A DNA stretch of 64,000 nt from Hemileia vastatrix (lineage: Eukaryota; Basidiomycota; Pucciniomycetes; Pucciniales; Zaghouaniaceae): positions 19,985,683 to 20,049,682 of the forward strand of contig JASXTE010000002.1 in NCBI GenBank assembly GCA_030280995.1, read 5' to 3'. Both the position numbers and the translations under genes were made by a program. Under the pieces are notes generated by a model that saw nothing but the letters and a program-made list of their open reading frames with translations, made no database searches and was not told the origin of the DNA. Shown one piece after another: positions 35,701 to 45,840 of the stretch; position 1 is the first letter of the stretch, and each line of letters starts with the position of its first letter.

Positions 35701-38197
35701 CCATAGGGAAAGAGGTAATAGAGGCAACAATAGAATCCTTTTGTTCATTAGTCAAATGATCACCAAAAGAAGCGGTATTTATTTCATGTAATAAATCATC
35801 CATTTCAGTTGTTGTTCTACCTTTACATTGGGTCAGTGAGTTACAAGATTTCAACAAATGCCCAGAAGGTTTAGGAGAAGAAATTTTGAATTTTCTTTTC
35901 CCATTCATTCCTTAGGTAAAGCAATTATTTGCTGGGTCCACTTTCACACCAAACATGGTTAAAATATCATTTCCCATAATAAACCAATTGCTCAAATTAT
36001 CATTTTTCATGACAACAAACTCACAAATAGCTCTGACAAAACCACCATTATATTTGAAGAATACAGAGGTTTTGTATTTGCCAATAGGAAATAAGGTAGA
36101 ACCATACCCTCTCCATTTTTCAGAAGTTATAGGCAATAATTTACTTAAATATTCCTTATCCACTGAAGCCAAAGCTTTTTCAGATACTACACTTCCTCCA
36201 GCACCAGAATCAAGAACTACATCAACATTTTTACCATTAATGATAACAGGTGCCTTTAAAGGGGATATGGGAATAGAATTGTTAGTAATATCTTTAATTA
36301 TCTCAGCATTTTCTACTGAAGATAAATTCAATACACAATCTTCAGATATATTATTTAAATAATGGACATCATGTTCCAACATTAAAACATCTTTAACAGA
36401 TTCATTGTCATAGGAGATATTACTTTCACAGTCACTGGAAGAATTATTGACATCAAGTTCAACTTCATCAGTGTCTTCATTTTGTTCAACAAGATGAATT
36501 TTCTTGTCACAAACATGACCCTTCTGCCACGGTTTGTTACATTTATAACAAGTATTTGTTGCATATTTTTTAGGTGCAACTGGGGCAGAGGGTTTACCAG
36601 ATTTTTCTGGGAGCTTTATAGAAGGTTTATTCTGATCATTATAAGATTTACTAAGGTAATTCTTTGGTTCATATCTATGTTTGAGTAGTACCTCATTACA
36701 GATATTAATGAAAGAAGAATTTTCCCTTACATGCTCAGTTCTAGCAACAATCAAATCCCTAAGAGAATTTGGTAATTTATACAAGATTTTATCTCTCCAA
36801 ATATCATAATCCATCTTTGGATCAATTGCTCTAAGGATTTTAGTTATTTTCATCAGAAAAACAATGGGCTTTTCAACAGAGGAGGATACATATCTAGTAT
36901 TCTCATACAGTCTTTGCTGAGCTAACCTGAATTTTGAACCACCAAACTGATTCTCAATCAAGGATTTCCAATCATTCCATGTATAATGATTGTTATCTAA
37001 GAGGACAGATTCATACCACATCAAGGCTACATTGGAAAATAAAGAAATTAGCTTAGAAACAATTTCCTCATCAGGTAGTTTATAAGATCTCTTTAAATTA
37101 TCAATTCTTTGGATAAAGTGTTGCCAATCAGAGGAAGAATCACCATCAAAGGTAGGATATTGGTCTAACTTAGGCCAATTTTTCTGACTACTGGGATGGT
37201 CCACTTTTTGGTTTGAATTATTCATTAGTAATAATTCCTGAAGTTTAGCCAGGTGTTCAGAAATTTCCTTATTTACAGAAACAGCTGGTGCATGACCATC
37301 ACAAGATTTTTTGCTAGTAGCAAAAGATTTTACAGACTCATTGTCAGTTTGTTTAATGGTTGAAATATGAGGAAGAAAGGATGAACTTTGTTCAGGTTTT
37401 TTCCCTTTATTTTTATGCAGCTTATTTGCAGAAATCTCATTTAATTCATTATTGATGGATAAGGTTGAGAACTTTTCCTGTAGGTCAGACACATAGTTTC
37501 TTATTCTTGGAATTTCAGACATCTGGTCATTTACTTTTGCAAGAGATAGAACATTTCTGTCCTCAGAAACTGAGTGCTTGGTACTTAGTGCATGGAAATC
37601 ATTTTTTAGCTTCTTAAACTCATTTTGAAGAGATTTTATTTCATTTTTGAATGAATAATTTTCCTCAATAAGGGGTTTCAATTCACTCAAGGTCTTATGT
37701 AGACTGATATTTCTATCTGAGATAGCTCTATGGTCACTTCTTATTTGTTTTTGTTGACTAAGAACAATATTCAAGGTTTCTTTGATTTTTAAATAAGCTG
37801 TATCTTGTACAGAAGAACTCACTTTACATTGCAAGTGTAAATTATTTAATCTATCATTTTCATGGATTAACACATCTCTCACATGTTTGTCTTTCACAAT
37901 ATTAAAATCAAGGGTATCTTTCAATATTTCCTCAGAAGTTTTTTCAATTAAGGTATAGATTTCAGGGGGAACAGAATCATTTTTAATTGCAAGAGAAGGA
38001 TTAATTAAAGATGTAGAAGTTAAATGTAAAGGTTCATCAAATGACAATTTGCTAATTACATCAATAGGGCTACTAGTTACAGGAAGCTGTCTTTTAACAG
38101 GTTTAACTGTTCTTTCACCATGTTCAATAATATTACCTGCAGAAGAAGATTTATTAGAAAACATACCCAAGTGACTATCAACCAAATTACTTACCAT
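32706..38197 (-). pseudogene. F1b gag-pro-pol polyprotein with chromodomain (three lesions)
   Basis: Read from the ATG at 38197 (GCCATGG); the frame is also open upstream to 38872. Gag: coiled-coil stretches, the WPKLDQYPTFDGD block (about 37180) and zinc knuckle CYKCNKPWQKGHVC (about 36545). Protease VVLDSGAGGSVVS (about 36205). TAA at 35912-35914, 5 codons before NGKRKF, where F1a reads isoleucine. RT with YIDD (about 35135), RNase H YTDAS (about 34695). A one-base deletion near 34100-34107 shifts the frame just before the integrase zinc region. Integrase core INMDFVTG, ISDRDPKF, GLAERM. TAG at 32772 replaces the Trp of the chromodomain motif (F1a: DKWIPEKE). The frame then runs IPGKEISNLPALLKKY to TAG 32706. 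Confidence 0.94.
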
Positions 38198-38781
38198 GGC
38201 AGAGGAGGAAACTTCCCCTGGGACTGGGTTTGGGATTGTGCTTGGGCCTTCTTTCTCCTGCTTTGTTGGTATGGATGAGGAGGTGGATGGAAATTGGGTG
38301 TTCTGGATGGGCCAGGCTGATGATGAGGAGGGTGTTGCACATTCTGTTGGTAGTGACTCATTAGATAATCCCATTTCCATTGCTCTACTTCCATAGTATT
38401 TGGATTTTGGATGGTTGAGCTGGGTGGCTGTGAAGGTTGAGCCTGAAATTGAAGCTGATTGGGAGGCAATTGAGGAGGGGCCTGGGCCTGAATCTGGTTC
38501 CTGAGTTCTTGGACCTGATCCCACAATGTGTCTACCTTTGCTTTGTACGTCATATTTTCTGTCTTCAACTCTTTTATATGACTGGATAGGTTGCTGATTT
38601 GTTGTGGCAGAGGAAGCTTTTTTATTTTGAAGCCTTTTGGAAGACCTTCTTGAGGCACTAGAGGCTTTACTTCCTTCTGTGGTACTGGGGGAAGGGGGTT
38701 TGGTTTGTTTGCATTTCCTGTCATTTCCACATCCTGCAGTATGTGAATTTTTTGTGTTAGCATAAGATTTTTTATGACCAA
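38191..38781 (-). CDS. F1b ORF1 (coiled coil, WKWD, C-terminal PW), overlaps gag frame in +1 phase
   Basis: The frame is 196 codons from 38781, or 177 from the second candidate ATG at 38724. Parts: Pro/Lys-rich N-terminus with KEVKPLVP and LPKGFKIKKLP, a helical coiled-coil-like region QQISNLSSHIKELKTEN...LWDQVQELRNQI, a Gln/Pro-rich stretch, EQWKWDYLMSHY, HPYQQSRRKKAQ and terminal LPW. The +1 phase relative to the gag frame, the terminal PW, and the GCCATGGTAAGT context of the stop are all shared with F1a. The overlapping gag-frame sequence is Ser/Pro/Gln-rich and low in complexity, so ORF1 looks like the constrained frame here. Function unknown; a Gag-like role is a guess. Confidence 0.75.
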   Translation of the reverse strand: MVIKNLMLTQKIHILQDVEMTGNANKPNPLPPVPQKEVKPLVPQEGLPKGFKIKKLPLPQQISNLSSHIKELKTENMTYKAKVDTLWDQVQELRNQIQAQAPPQLPPNQLQFQAQPSQPPSSTIQNPNTMEVEQWKWDYLMSHYQQNVQHPPHHQPGPSRTPNFHPPPHPYQQSRRKKAQAQSQTQSQGKFPPLPW

Positions 38782-38872
38782 CTTTAGAAGAACTTACAGT
38801 GTCAGCATCATAGTCAATTTCTATCTCATCCACTTGCATGTTATCCATTTTTTCTGCCAAATTGTTGGACAT
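38198..38872 (-). other. Upstream open extension of the F1b gag frame under ORF1
   Basis: From ATG 38872 to the ATG at 38197 the gag frame is open for 225 codons (Ser/Thr/Pro/Gln-rich). F1a has the same arrangement, but with a TAA at 3077. Either Gag has a long low-complexity N-terminus encoded opposite ORF1, or translation of Gag really begins at the GCCATGG and this stretch is open only because of composition. Confidence 0.5.
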
Positions 38873-39564
38873 ACTAGTGGGAAGATTTATATTTTACTTT
38901 GTACTTTATAAAAAAATAATCAAAGTTAGTCAATAATTGCTCCAAATAATATAAAAAAATTTTTTAATTAATTAAATTATAGAAAAAATAATTTTCAATA
39001 TAAAGTAATAATTAAAAAATTAATTTTTAAAAAAAAAATGGATTGCAAGTTTAAATTGGGAATAAAAAGTAAGTTAATTCAACCAATTAATTACCAATAT
39101 TAAATATGGCAATATATTGGGACTAAGCACAATGTACTTTGAAGTCAACCAAAATTAACAATAATTAATAATAAAAAAAAATTAAATTAATAATTCAATT
39201 TGTATTAATAATAATGTCAATTCTTCTAGGACTAAGAGGATTTAACACTCTATAATGGTCAACTAGGAAAAAAAAAATTTTTTAAAATTGAACACTTACA
39301 CTCAGTGAATCAGCAATTAAGCCACAATCACTGTTATTGCAATAAAAATATAGTAATATGAGTGAGAGGCGCAAAGGTGAACTTACTATAGTGATCAAAA
39401 AATCACTTCAAAATAATATAAAAATTAATATTATATAAACCTAAGATGTCGAACCCAAGTTCGAAACACAGTCGCGGCAAAAGTTTCGTTTTGCTAGGTG
39501 GTCCGTGCGTTTTGTCGTTCGTCGCCAGGCTCGATCGTCCTCGTCGTTTGGAAAGGCCCTCAGT
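38873..39564 (-). promoter_or_regulatory. F1b leader and primer-binding-like block
   Basis: 39550-39564 on the - strand reads ACTGAGGGCCTTTCC directly after the 5' LTR, the counterpart of the F1a block. The next 120 bases (39.43-39.55 kb) are unusually GC-rich and CpG-rich for this window (TCGTCG, CGATCGTCC), then the leader becomes AT-rich. No gene. Confidence 0.6.
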
Positions 39565-40707
39565 TGTCGGTCAGTCGTCTAGAAGAGAAAAGATAAGAGG
39601 GAAGAAAAGAGAGGAGGACAAGAAGGAGATAGTAGTTTAGAAATAAAAGAAATAAAAACAATTGAGATTATTTGATTTATTTGAGAGAAAGCAACGACGA
39701 GTGATTTGAGAGGTGACAACAAAATTGGTTTTATTAATATTAATATTATTTAAGTAAGAGTTTCTGCGCGGCAAACAATATAATTACTATCAGACTTAAG
39801 GCAACCTTTAAATTGTTATTTAGAATTTTTAATTAGAATCTAATACTAATAAAAATAATAATAAGCGTAATAAATTTATCTTTAAATTGTTGAGTGTGTA
39901 ATAAGTGATAAGGCTACAGGGGATTATCCAAGGCCCTTTTATAGGCAATGGGTCCTCTGAAGCGCTACTATATTTGTAAATACAATGATTAGAATGGAAT
40001 AAAACAAACATATCAAAAGAGTAAATGAAACATAACAATATAGAGAAAAACATGAAACAAATAATTAAAAGCCCAATTAAGAATCCAATTTCCCCACCAT
40101 TAATTCCCAAATCAGTAAGTGACAATAGTGAATAACTAAACAAGATTGGAAACATAGGAACTATGAGAAATATAATTCCCAACAGATGGTACATTCTGAT
40201 TAAAGGATATTTTAAGTGAAACAAAAAATAATTTGATGCAACAAAACAAGCAATTAATCTCAATTTAGTCCAAATTAATTTATTTGTTTTTTTTAACACA
40301 ATTAAGGGTCAAAAGAAGCGTCCTTAATTATTGTTTAGTATCATATGAGAGGTATTATTTAATATATAAATTTAAGTAATTAATTTAAATATATTATAAA
40401 TCAAATTTACACTTGTAATTATAATATATGTTTTTTAATTAATTAAATATAAATTTATAATTATTAAATACATAAAAATGCGCCATTATTTGTAGAATAT
40501 ATTATATTATGCTCAATTTAATTGTATATATAAAAATATATATAACCAATAAATTTAATGTAACACTTGTATATAATAAAATTCTTATATAATTTCATTA
40601 TGCAATAAAATATTAAGTTATATTCATTAAATACAAGTCTTACCCACTCTTTAAAGTTTTATAATTTATATATCATTTACTGGACTCCTGGAATAGCCTG
40701 GCTGACA
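39565..40707 (-). repeat. F1b 5' LTR (right on the + strand)
   Basis: Same 1143-bp sequence as 31529-32671 apart from two changes seen by eye. Sense TATAAAAG at 39936-39943 (- strand), followed by GGGCCTTGG; this is the likely promoter for ORF1 and gag-pol. Confidence 0.95.
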
Positions 40708-40712
40708 CTTAA
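40708..40712. other. Target-site duplication of F1b, right copy (CTTAA)
   Basis: Exact match to 31524-31528. Confidence 0.95.
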
Positions 40713-41480
40713 CATGCTTTGATTCAGGAATGGTGTCTTCACAAGAAAAGAAGTTATCTTTTTACTAACTTTAGCTAAAAAGTTTGAACAACGATTTATC
40801 TTAGCTTAGTAATTAATGGTTGGAAAGCAAAAAATTGAGATTTGTTTCAAGAGTGGCTCAAACTTCCACCAAGAAACTTATTCATATATACTAAAATATA
40901 GGCTGATCTGTAAGGTCTAATGTAGTAGTTATCAATAATAATTACTATATTTTTACCTTCAACTTTTCCATTGAAAGAGAAATTTTATTAATAGAATTGC
41001 TGATTAGTTATTGTATTTTTTTTGTTTTAAATATTTTTTATATAAAATATTTTTTTATATTATAAAATTAATATTTAATTTATTAATATTTTATATACAA
41101 TTAATATTAATATTGAATATATAAAACTCAAAATAATTATATATAATAACTATAGATCAATTTAATATATTATAGTTATTAAATAATTTATTTAATTAAC
41201 ACTGAAACTATTTCAGGTCTTATAAGACAGTCATAAAGAATGCTGAAAATTATATTAAAAGCATCAAATAAAATTGTTTATTTTTTGTGAGTAAATGTTA
41301 ATAGAAATAATTAAATAATTCTAAAAAATGAAAATAAATTTTTTATTTTTAGATTATTTGTAATAATAATATGACTAATTTTAAATATAAATGTGGACTA
41401 GGAGAATGTTGAGAATTAAAGAGCTAGAATTTCTGACTTCAAAAAATTACTCAAAGAAAATAAAATATAGAAAATAGTCA
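40713..41480. other. AT-rich stretch between F1b and the F1c relic
   Basis: No gene seen. 41030-41200 is extremely AT-rich (ATATTTTTTTATATTATAAAATT) and may be decayed F1c leader or LTR sequence; I could not fix a 5' boundary for F1c. Confidence 0.5.
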
Positions 41481-41485
41481 TTTTG

Positions 41486-41956
41486 GAAGTTAAGCCTTCA
41501 GAGCCCAAGGTTACAAAAAAGATAGTAGAAAATCTGCCTCCAGGTTCTAAAGTAAAGAAGATCAAAGAACAAGAAAAAGTAAGCAATCTATGTTCAGTGG
41601 TAAACAACCACAAACAGGAGTGGATAAAGTCAAAATACAAGGTGGAGATAATAAAGGAGAAAATGATTAAACTATCAATATAATTGAAAATACTCTTTAG
41701 AAACCATAGCAATCAAGCTATAAGCACATCTCTAAACCACCCTACACAGCTAAAAGATTTTAAATCAGAAGATATGGTGGCAGTTTAAACATGGAAGTGG
41801 GAGTGGATAAACAAAAACTGGGACAAATTACAAAATAAAAACCAGGTTTGACACTCAACCAGGTCTTTTAAGTCCCCCTTTTACACCACTGAGGCATACC
41901 CATCCTTACAAAGGAAAGAAAAAACAAATGGGAGGTATGCCTTTAAAGCCTTGGTA
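41486..41956 (+). pseudogene. F1c ORF1 relic
   Basis: Fragments match F1 ORF1 in order: EVKPSEPKVTKK, LPPGSKVKK, KVSNLCSVVNNHK, then TWKWEWINKNWD (about 41788) and, after a frameshift, LRHTHPYKGKKKQMGG and PLKPW with TAA at 41955-41957. The conserved TGGTAAGTA is present, but the overlapping ATG of the other copies is TTG here. No gag-pol sequence follows; the LTR begins 11 bp later. Confidence 0.7.
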
Positions 41957-41967
41957 AGTACTCCACC

Positions 41968-42764
41968 TGCCAGCCAGGCTGTACCAGGAGTCCAGTAAAT
42001 TGTATGTTAATCTATTGGAGCTTAATGAGGGCGAAAAATTATGCATTTTATGTATATAAATTAATATTATATTGCATAATAAAATTATATAACAATTGTA
42101 TTATAATATAACTAAAATAAGGGTTATATTAAATTTATTATTAAATAAACTATAGATACAATTAAAGCTCATATAACACTTTATATTCTATAAGTAGTTG
42201 GCGCATTTTTCATGTATTTAATACTTATAAATTATTAATAAATTTATTAAATATATTATAGTTAAAAAATCAAAATATCAACTTATAATATAATTAAATA
42301 AATAAATAAAATTAAAGTATTAAATAAAACTTTTATATCATACAAATTATGAATATTGAGCGCTTTTTTGACTCATAATTATGTCATTAAGGTACTAAAT
42401 TAGTTAAAACATTTTATTTAATTAATTACTGATTTTTATTCTAAAATTTAGTAATAATATTAAATTAATAAATTGTTTTAACTTAACTTAATTCTTACAC
42501 TAATAAAATGGGTTATATTAATTAATATCTTATGTTTCAGACTTAATTAATTAATTACACTAATTATTATGTTAAAATAGTTTAATTTTTATGTTTCACT
42601 TAAAATTGGCTATTATCAAACATGTTATAAATTGAATTAGATAATACTTCAAGTGTTTCAATCTTATTTAATTGCTCACTTATTTTAAAGATTTGTTTGG
42701 GGTTAAATTGGTGTATTTTTTGGGCTCTTATTTATTTTTTGATTAATTGTTTTATATTTACAAG
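41968..42764 (+). repeat. F1c LTR, 3'-truncated by F2-B
   Basis: Starts TGCCAGCCAGGCTGTACCAGGAGTCCAGTAAA, against TGTCAGCCAGGC...AGGAGTCCAGTAAA in F1b (read in sense). Further shared blocks include ATATTGCATAATAAAATTAT and GGCGCATTTTTCATGTATTT. It stops where F2-B RNase H sequence begins near 42765. Confidence 0.8.
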
Positions 42765-43230
42765 TTGGATTATAGAAGGGAAGCTGGAAAAATTTATCTG
42801 GCGGTGGACTCAAGTTATATTGCTGCTGGTGCTGTTTTGTCTCAGGAAGATAAAACTGGGAAGGTCAGGCCAGTAATGTATGAGTTTGTAGTTTTTAATG
42901 AGGTGTAATCTAGGTATTATCAGCCAAAGTTGGAATTGTGTGATGTAGCAAAAATTTTGAAGAAGCTACAAACCGTTTTGTGGGGGCAGCATTTTGAGCT
43001 GCAGGTGGATGCTAAATCTCTGGTTCAAATGATCCACAGACCTAGTCTTCCAAATGCTTCAATGACTAGGTGGGTGGCATTTGTTCAACATTTTTCTTTT
43101 GACCTGGTGCACAAGCTAGGTAAGACTTTTACAATTCCAGATAGATTATCCAGAAGACCACCCACAGATGATTATTCTGATTCTGAAGAATTTGATGAAG
43201 ATGTTCCAGTGGTTAAGGCAAGCGCAAAGG
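42765..43230 (+). pseudogene. F2-B RNase H C-terminal half
   Basis: Reads LDYRREAGKIYLAVDSSYIAAGAVLSQ (about 42765), PVMYEF, then TAA 42909, SRYYQPKLELCDVAKILKKLQTVLWG, LQVDAKSLVQMI, MTRWVAFVQHFSFDLVHKLGKTFTIPDRLSRRPP. These are the typical final blocks of RNase H in agaricomycete-type Ty3/Gypsy Pol, including the D in LQVDAKSL and the DRLSRRP end. The frame carries on into an acidic linker. Confidence 0.9.
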
Positions 43231-43244
43231 GTGCTGAAGATTTT

Positions 43245-43315
43245 TCTCTCCTCCCCCAAGAGGATAAACTGGATTATTGTTCTTGCCTCCCCAAGAGGTT
43301 AAACTGGATGGTTCT
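43245..43315 (+). repeat. Coding repeat: two CCCCAAGAGG-TAAACTGGAT units between RNase H and integrase
   Basis: CTCCCCCAAGAGGATAAACTGGAT (about 43252-43275) and CCTCCCCAAGAGGTTAAACTGGATGG (about 43288-43313) encode LLPQEDKLD and LPPQEVKLDG in two frames one base apart; the frame change between RNase H and integrase therefore falls between the units. F2-A has about five diverged units at 19.25-19.68 kb, for example LLQESKLDSLD. Confidence 0.7.
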
Positions 43316-44845
43316 GATCTTGATTCTGGTGATCAGCATGTTTTTGTTGATGAAGATGGGGCTGTTGTTTGGGATGGCTCAAAATTGGAGAATGGTGTTT
43401 TTGTTGGTGAACTGGATTCTCTTAAGATTCAGTTGAAGAAAAAAAAGGTGCCAAAGTTTAGGGATTGGTGTCCGGGATGGGCCAGTTGTGTTGCTCATGT
43501 GTACACTGGAGTTTTTGATAACAGGTTTGTACCCTTGTATGTTGTTTTGTTAGATTTTTAAGATGGGACCTGGGTTCAGATTAGGTTTTATTTTATTATG
43601 GTTGAATATATTTTAACCTTAGAAAGGCCATATACTTGTGATGATGATACTTGGGTAGAAATCAAGAAGAAAAGTCCTGGCTTTTATGTGTCAGGAAGGA
43701 GGTTTATGAGGAGGAAACATCCTAATCCTCAAGAAGTGGTGACTCAGAAGAAGGTTCAAGAATTGGTTTTGAAGTCTTTTCATGAAGACCTTGGTCATAG
43801 AGGCTTTGGGGAGACTTAAAGAAGAGTAGCAGATAGATTTTGGTGGCCAGGTATGGAGTTGGCTGTGCAGGGTTGGGTTCAATCCTGTGAAGAATGTCAA
43901 AGAAGAAGTCACTTGAAACCTAAAGAGGTTGGCCATGCTACTGGTGAAACAACTATGTTTGGAAGAGTCAGTTTGGATGCTGTCCATATCAAAGAGGGAA
44001 GGTATAAATACTTGATTGTTTCCAGGGATGATTTGTCTGGTTGGGTTGATGCAGTGCATCTGGTTAATTTAAATGCCAAAAATGTGGCAGAATTTATAAA
44101 GAAAGAAAGGGTATTTAGGTATGGGTTGATGAAGTTGGTGACTTTTGATGGTGGGACAGAGTTTGGAGCTGAATTTAAAGAATCAGTGGCAAGTATTAGT
44201 TCTAAATTCAGAGTGGCTATACCTTATTATACTGAAGACAAAGGAATGGTTGAAAGAGGCCATCAAGTTATCAAAAATGCTTTGATGAAAATGTGTGGAG
44301 ATAGTGCTGAAAAATGGAGGCATTATTTACCCTTGATGTTATTTGCTGATAGGGTCACTGTAAAAAGGACAACTGGCTATTCTCCTTATGAATTAATTTT
44401 TGGGCAGAAAGCTGTTCTACCGGTGGACTTGGAAGCAGTCTCTTATCTTGGAATTGATTGGGATGATATATTCTCAACAGAAGATTTTCTCTGTGCCAGG
44501 ATGCAAAAGTTGGAATGTAGAGAGGAATGTCAAGAAAAGGCATAATCTAGAATGATGAAGATAAAAAATCAATCAGTCAGATACTGGGACAAGAAGTTGG
44601 CTCATAGACTCAGGAATCCCTTGAAACCTGGTTGTTTGGTTTTGGTGTATAATAGAAGTTTGGAGAGTTAGTGGGGAAAGATGTTTGCTGAAAGATGAAA
44701 TTGACCTTACAGAGTCAGATCTCAGGTGTTTGAGGCTCTTATGTTTTGAAGGAGTTAGATGGCGCAGTCTTAAAGAAGAGAGTGGCTGCGGATCAGGTGA
44801 AGAGATTTTATTGTAGAGGCACAAAAAGTGAAGAATATTGACTCA
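43277..44845 (+). pseudogene. F2-B integrase, nearly complete with scattered stops
   Basis: Same frame from 43277 to 44545 except TAA 43559 and TAA 43817; later stops at 44543 and beyond. Blocks: VVWDGSKLENGVF, VVLLDF, LTLERPYTCDDDTW, SGRRFMRRKHPNPQEVV, FHEDLGHRGFGET (zinc-region His pair), RFWWPGMELAVQGWVQSCEECQRRSH (Cys pair), RVSLDAVHIKEG (first Asp), VTFDGGTEFG (second Asp), YTEDKGMVERGHQVIKNALMKMCG (Glu), TTGYSPYELIFGQKAVLP, then RYWDKKLAHRL, LVLVYNRSLES, VAADQVKRFY at the C-terminus. All three catalytic residues are present. It is the reference for decayed copies F2-A and F2-D. Confidence 0.92.
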
Positions 44846-44939
44846 GAAATAAGGATAAACTATGAAATATTCTTTAATTTTGGATTTTGGTGATGCTGTG
44901 CATCTATTTTGTTGGAAACTTTTTGTTAGAAGGCACCCA

Positions 44940-45840
44940 TGGGTGGGGCTTCTAGATTTTATTTTGGCAAGTGTGGGGGTGACTGATGTTCTGGCTGCTC
45001 TATCAACAGTTACGCTAGATTGTCTGGTTCCAACCACTTCTCTTAATTTGTTTGAACACTAGTATTGGTTTTTCTTCACAGGTTTTAGTCCTCTATGACT
45101 TTAAACTGGAAATTATTTTGTTCTTCAAGTGCCGGACTCTTCACGCTTATTGGTTTTGGTTTAATGTGTTGGATTTTGTGTCTTGTTAGAATGTATCCAG
45201 GGGGGGCTTCTATATTTTATTTTGGCAAGTGTGGGGGTAACTGATGAGCTGGCTGCTCTGTAGAACAGTTACCCCAGAATGTCTGTTTCAAGTATTTTTG
45301 TTTGTCCTAGTTGAATCCTAGTTCTGGATTTTTTGTTATTCATGTTTCAAGTCCACTATGACGTTAAAATGACTTACTGGCTTGGGACAGGCTTCTTTTG
45401 GAGATTTTGGATTGGTGGTGGATCACTGGTGGTCTCCCATCATTTTTACTTATTGGATGGAGCCCACCCAGTGATTATTTCCTTGCACTGGACTTTCTAT
45501 GGAGCTGGATTTTTTTAATTACATAGTAGTTTTAGATTATTTTCTTTTTTTCTCTTTTTTTCTTTTAATTTTTCCTGGGAGTTATTAGGATATAAAGAGG
45601 GAAAAATCACAAAATTATATTATATGGTGTTACCACATCAGGGCCACCTGGATGTGGGCAAGCATTGGTTGGGAAAGGCTCATCAATTGGCCGGGAAATG
45701 CTATTTTCTTACTTTCTCTTATTATTCTCTAAATTTCTATTTATTTAATCTTTGTTTTTTATTATTATTATTTCAATTCATTTAAAAATTATTGAACAGT
45801 GTATCCACATCAAGGTGCACTTGGATGTGGGTAAGGTATC
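44940..45840 (+). repeat. F2-B hairpin cassette with internal tandem duplication
   Basis: Module 1 appears twice: decayed at 44976-45016, intact at 45234-45243 / 45266-45275 (GGGGTAACTG ... CAGTTACCCC, 22-nt loop with GAGCTGGCTGCTC). Each is preceded by GGCTTCTA...TTTTGGCAAGTGTG, so a unit of about 260 bp is duplicated. TAAACTG-type motifs follow at about 45087 and 45349. Module 2: ATCACTGGTGG (45422-45432) / CCACCCAGTGAT (45464-45475). Module 3 twice: 45633-45657 and 45805-45830 (CCACATC ... GGATGTGG). 46000-46110 is a simple AAATAAAT-rich tract. Confidence 0.85.

Larger units (their letters stand above)
31529..40707 (-). mobile_element. F1b: young full-length Ty3/Gypsy (chromodomain) retrotransposon, 9179 bp
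   Basis: Both LTRs are exactly 1143 bp. Comparing them by eye I find only two differences (32056 G against 40092 A region, and a C/T near 32259/40295). With the perfect CTTAA duplication this indicates a recent insertion. Coding sequence on the - strand: ORF1, then gag-pro-pol with chromodomain. Despite its youth the pol frame has an internal TAA, a one-base frameshift and a TAG in the chromodomain. F1a is its diverged relative: the proteins align throughout, the LTRs hardly do. Confidence 0.96.

Noticed and set aside
40713..40830. Host coding sequence interrupted by F1b, parallel to the oxygenase case.
   Set aside because: Joining 31528 to 40713 gives no frame with recognisable motifs; all three frames meet stops soon.
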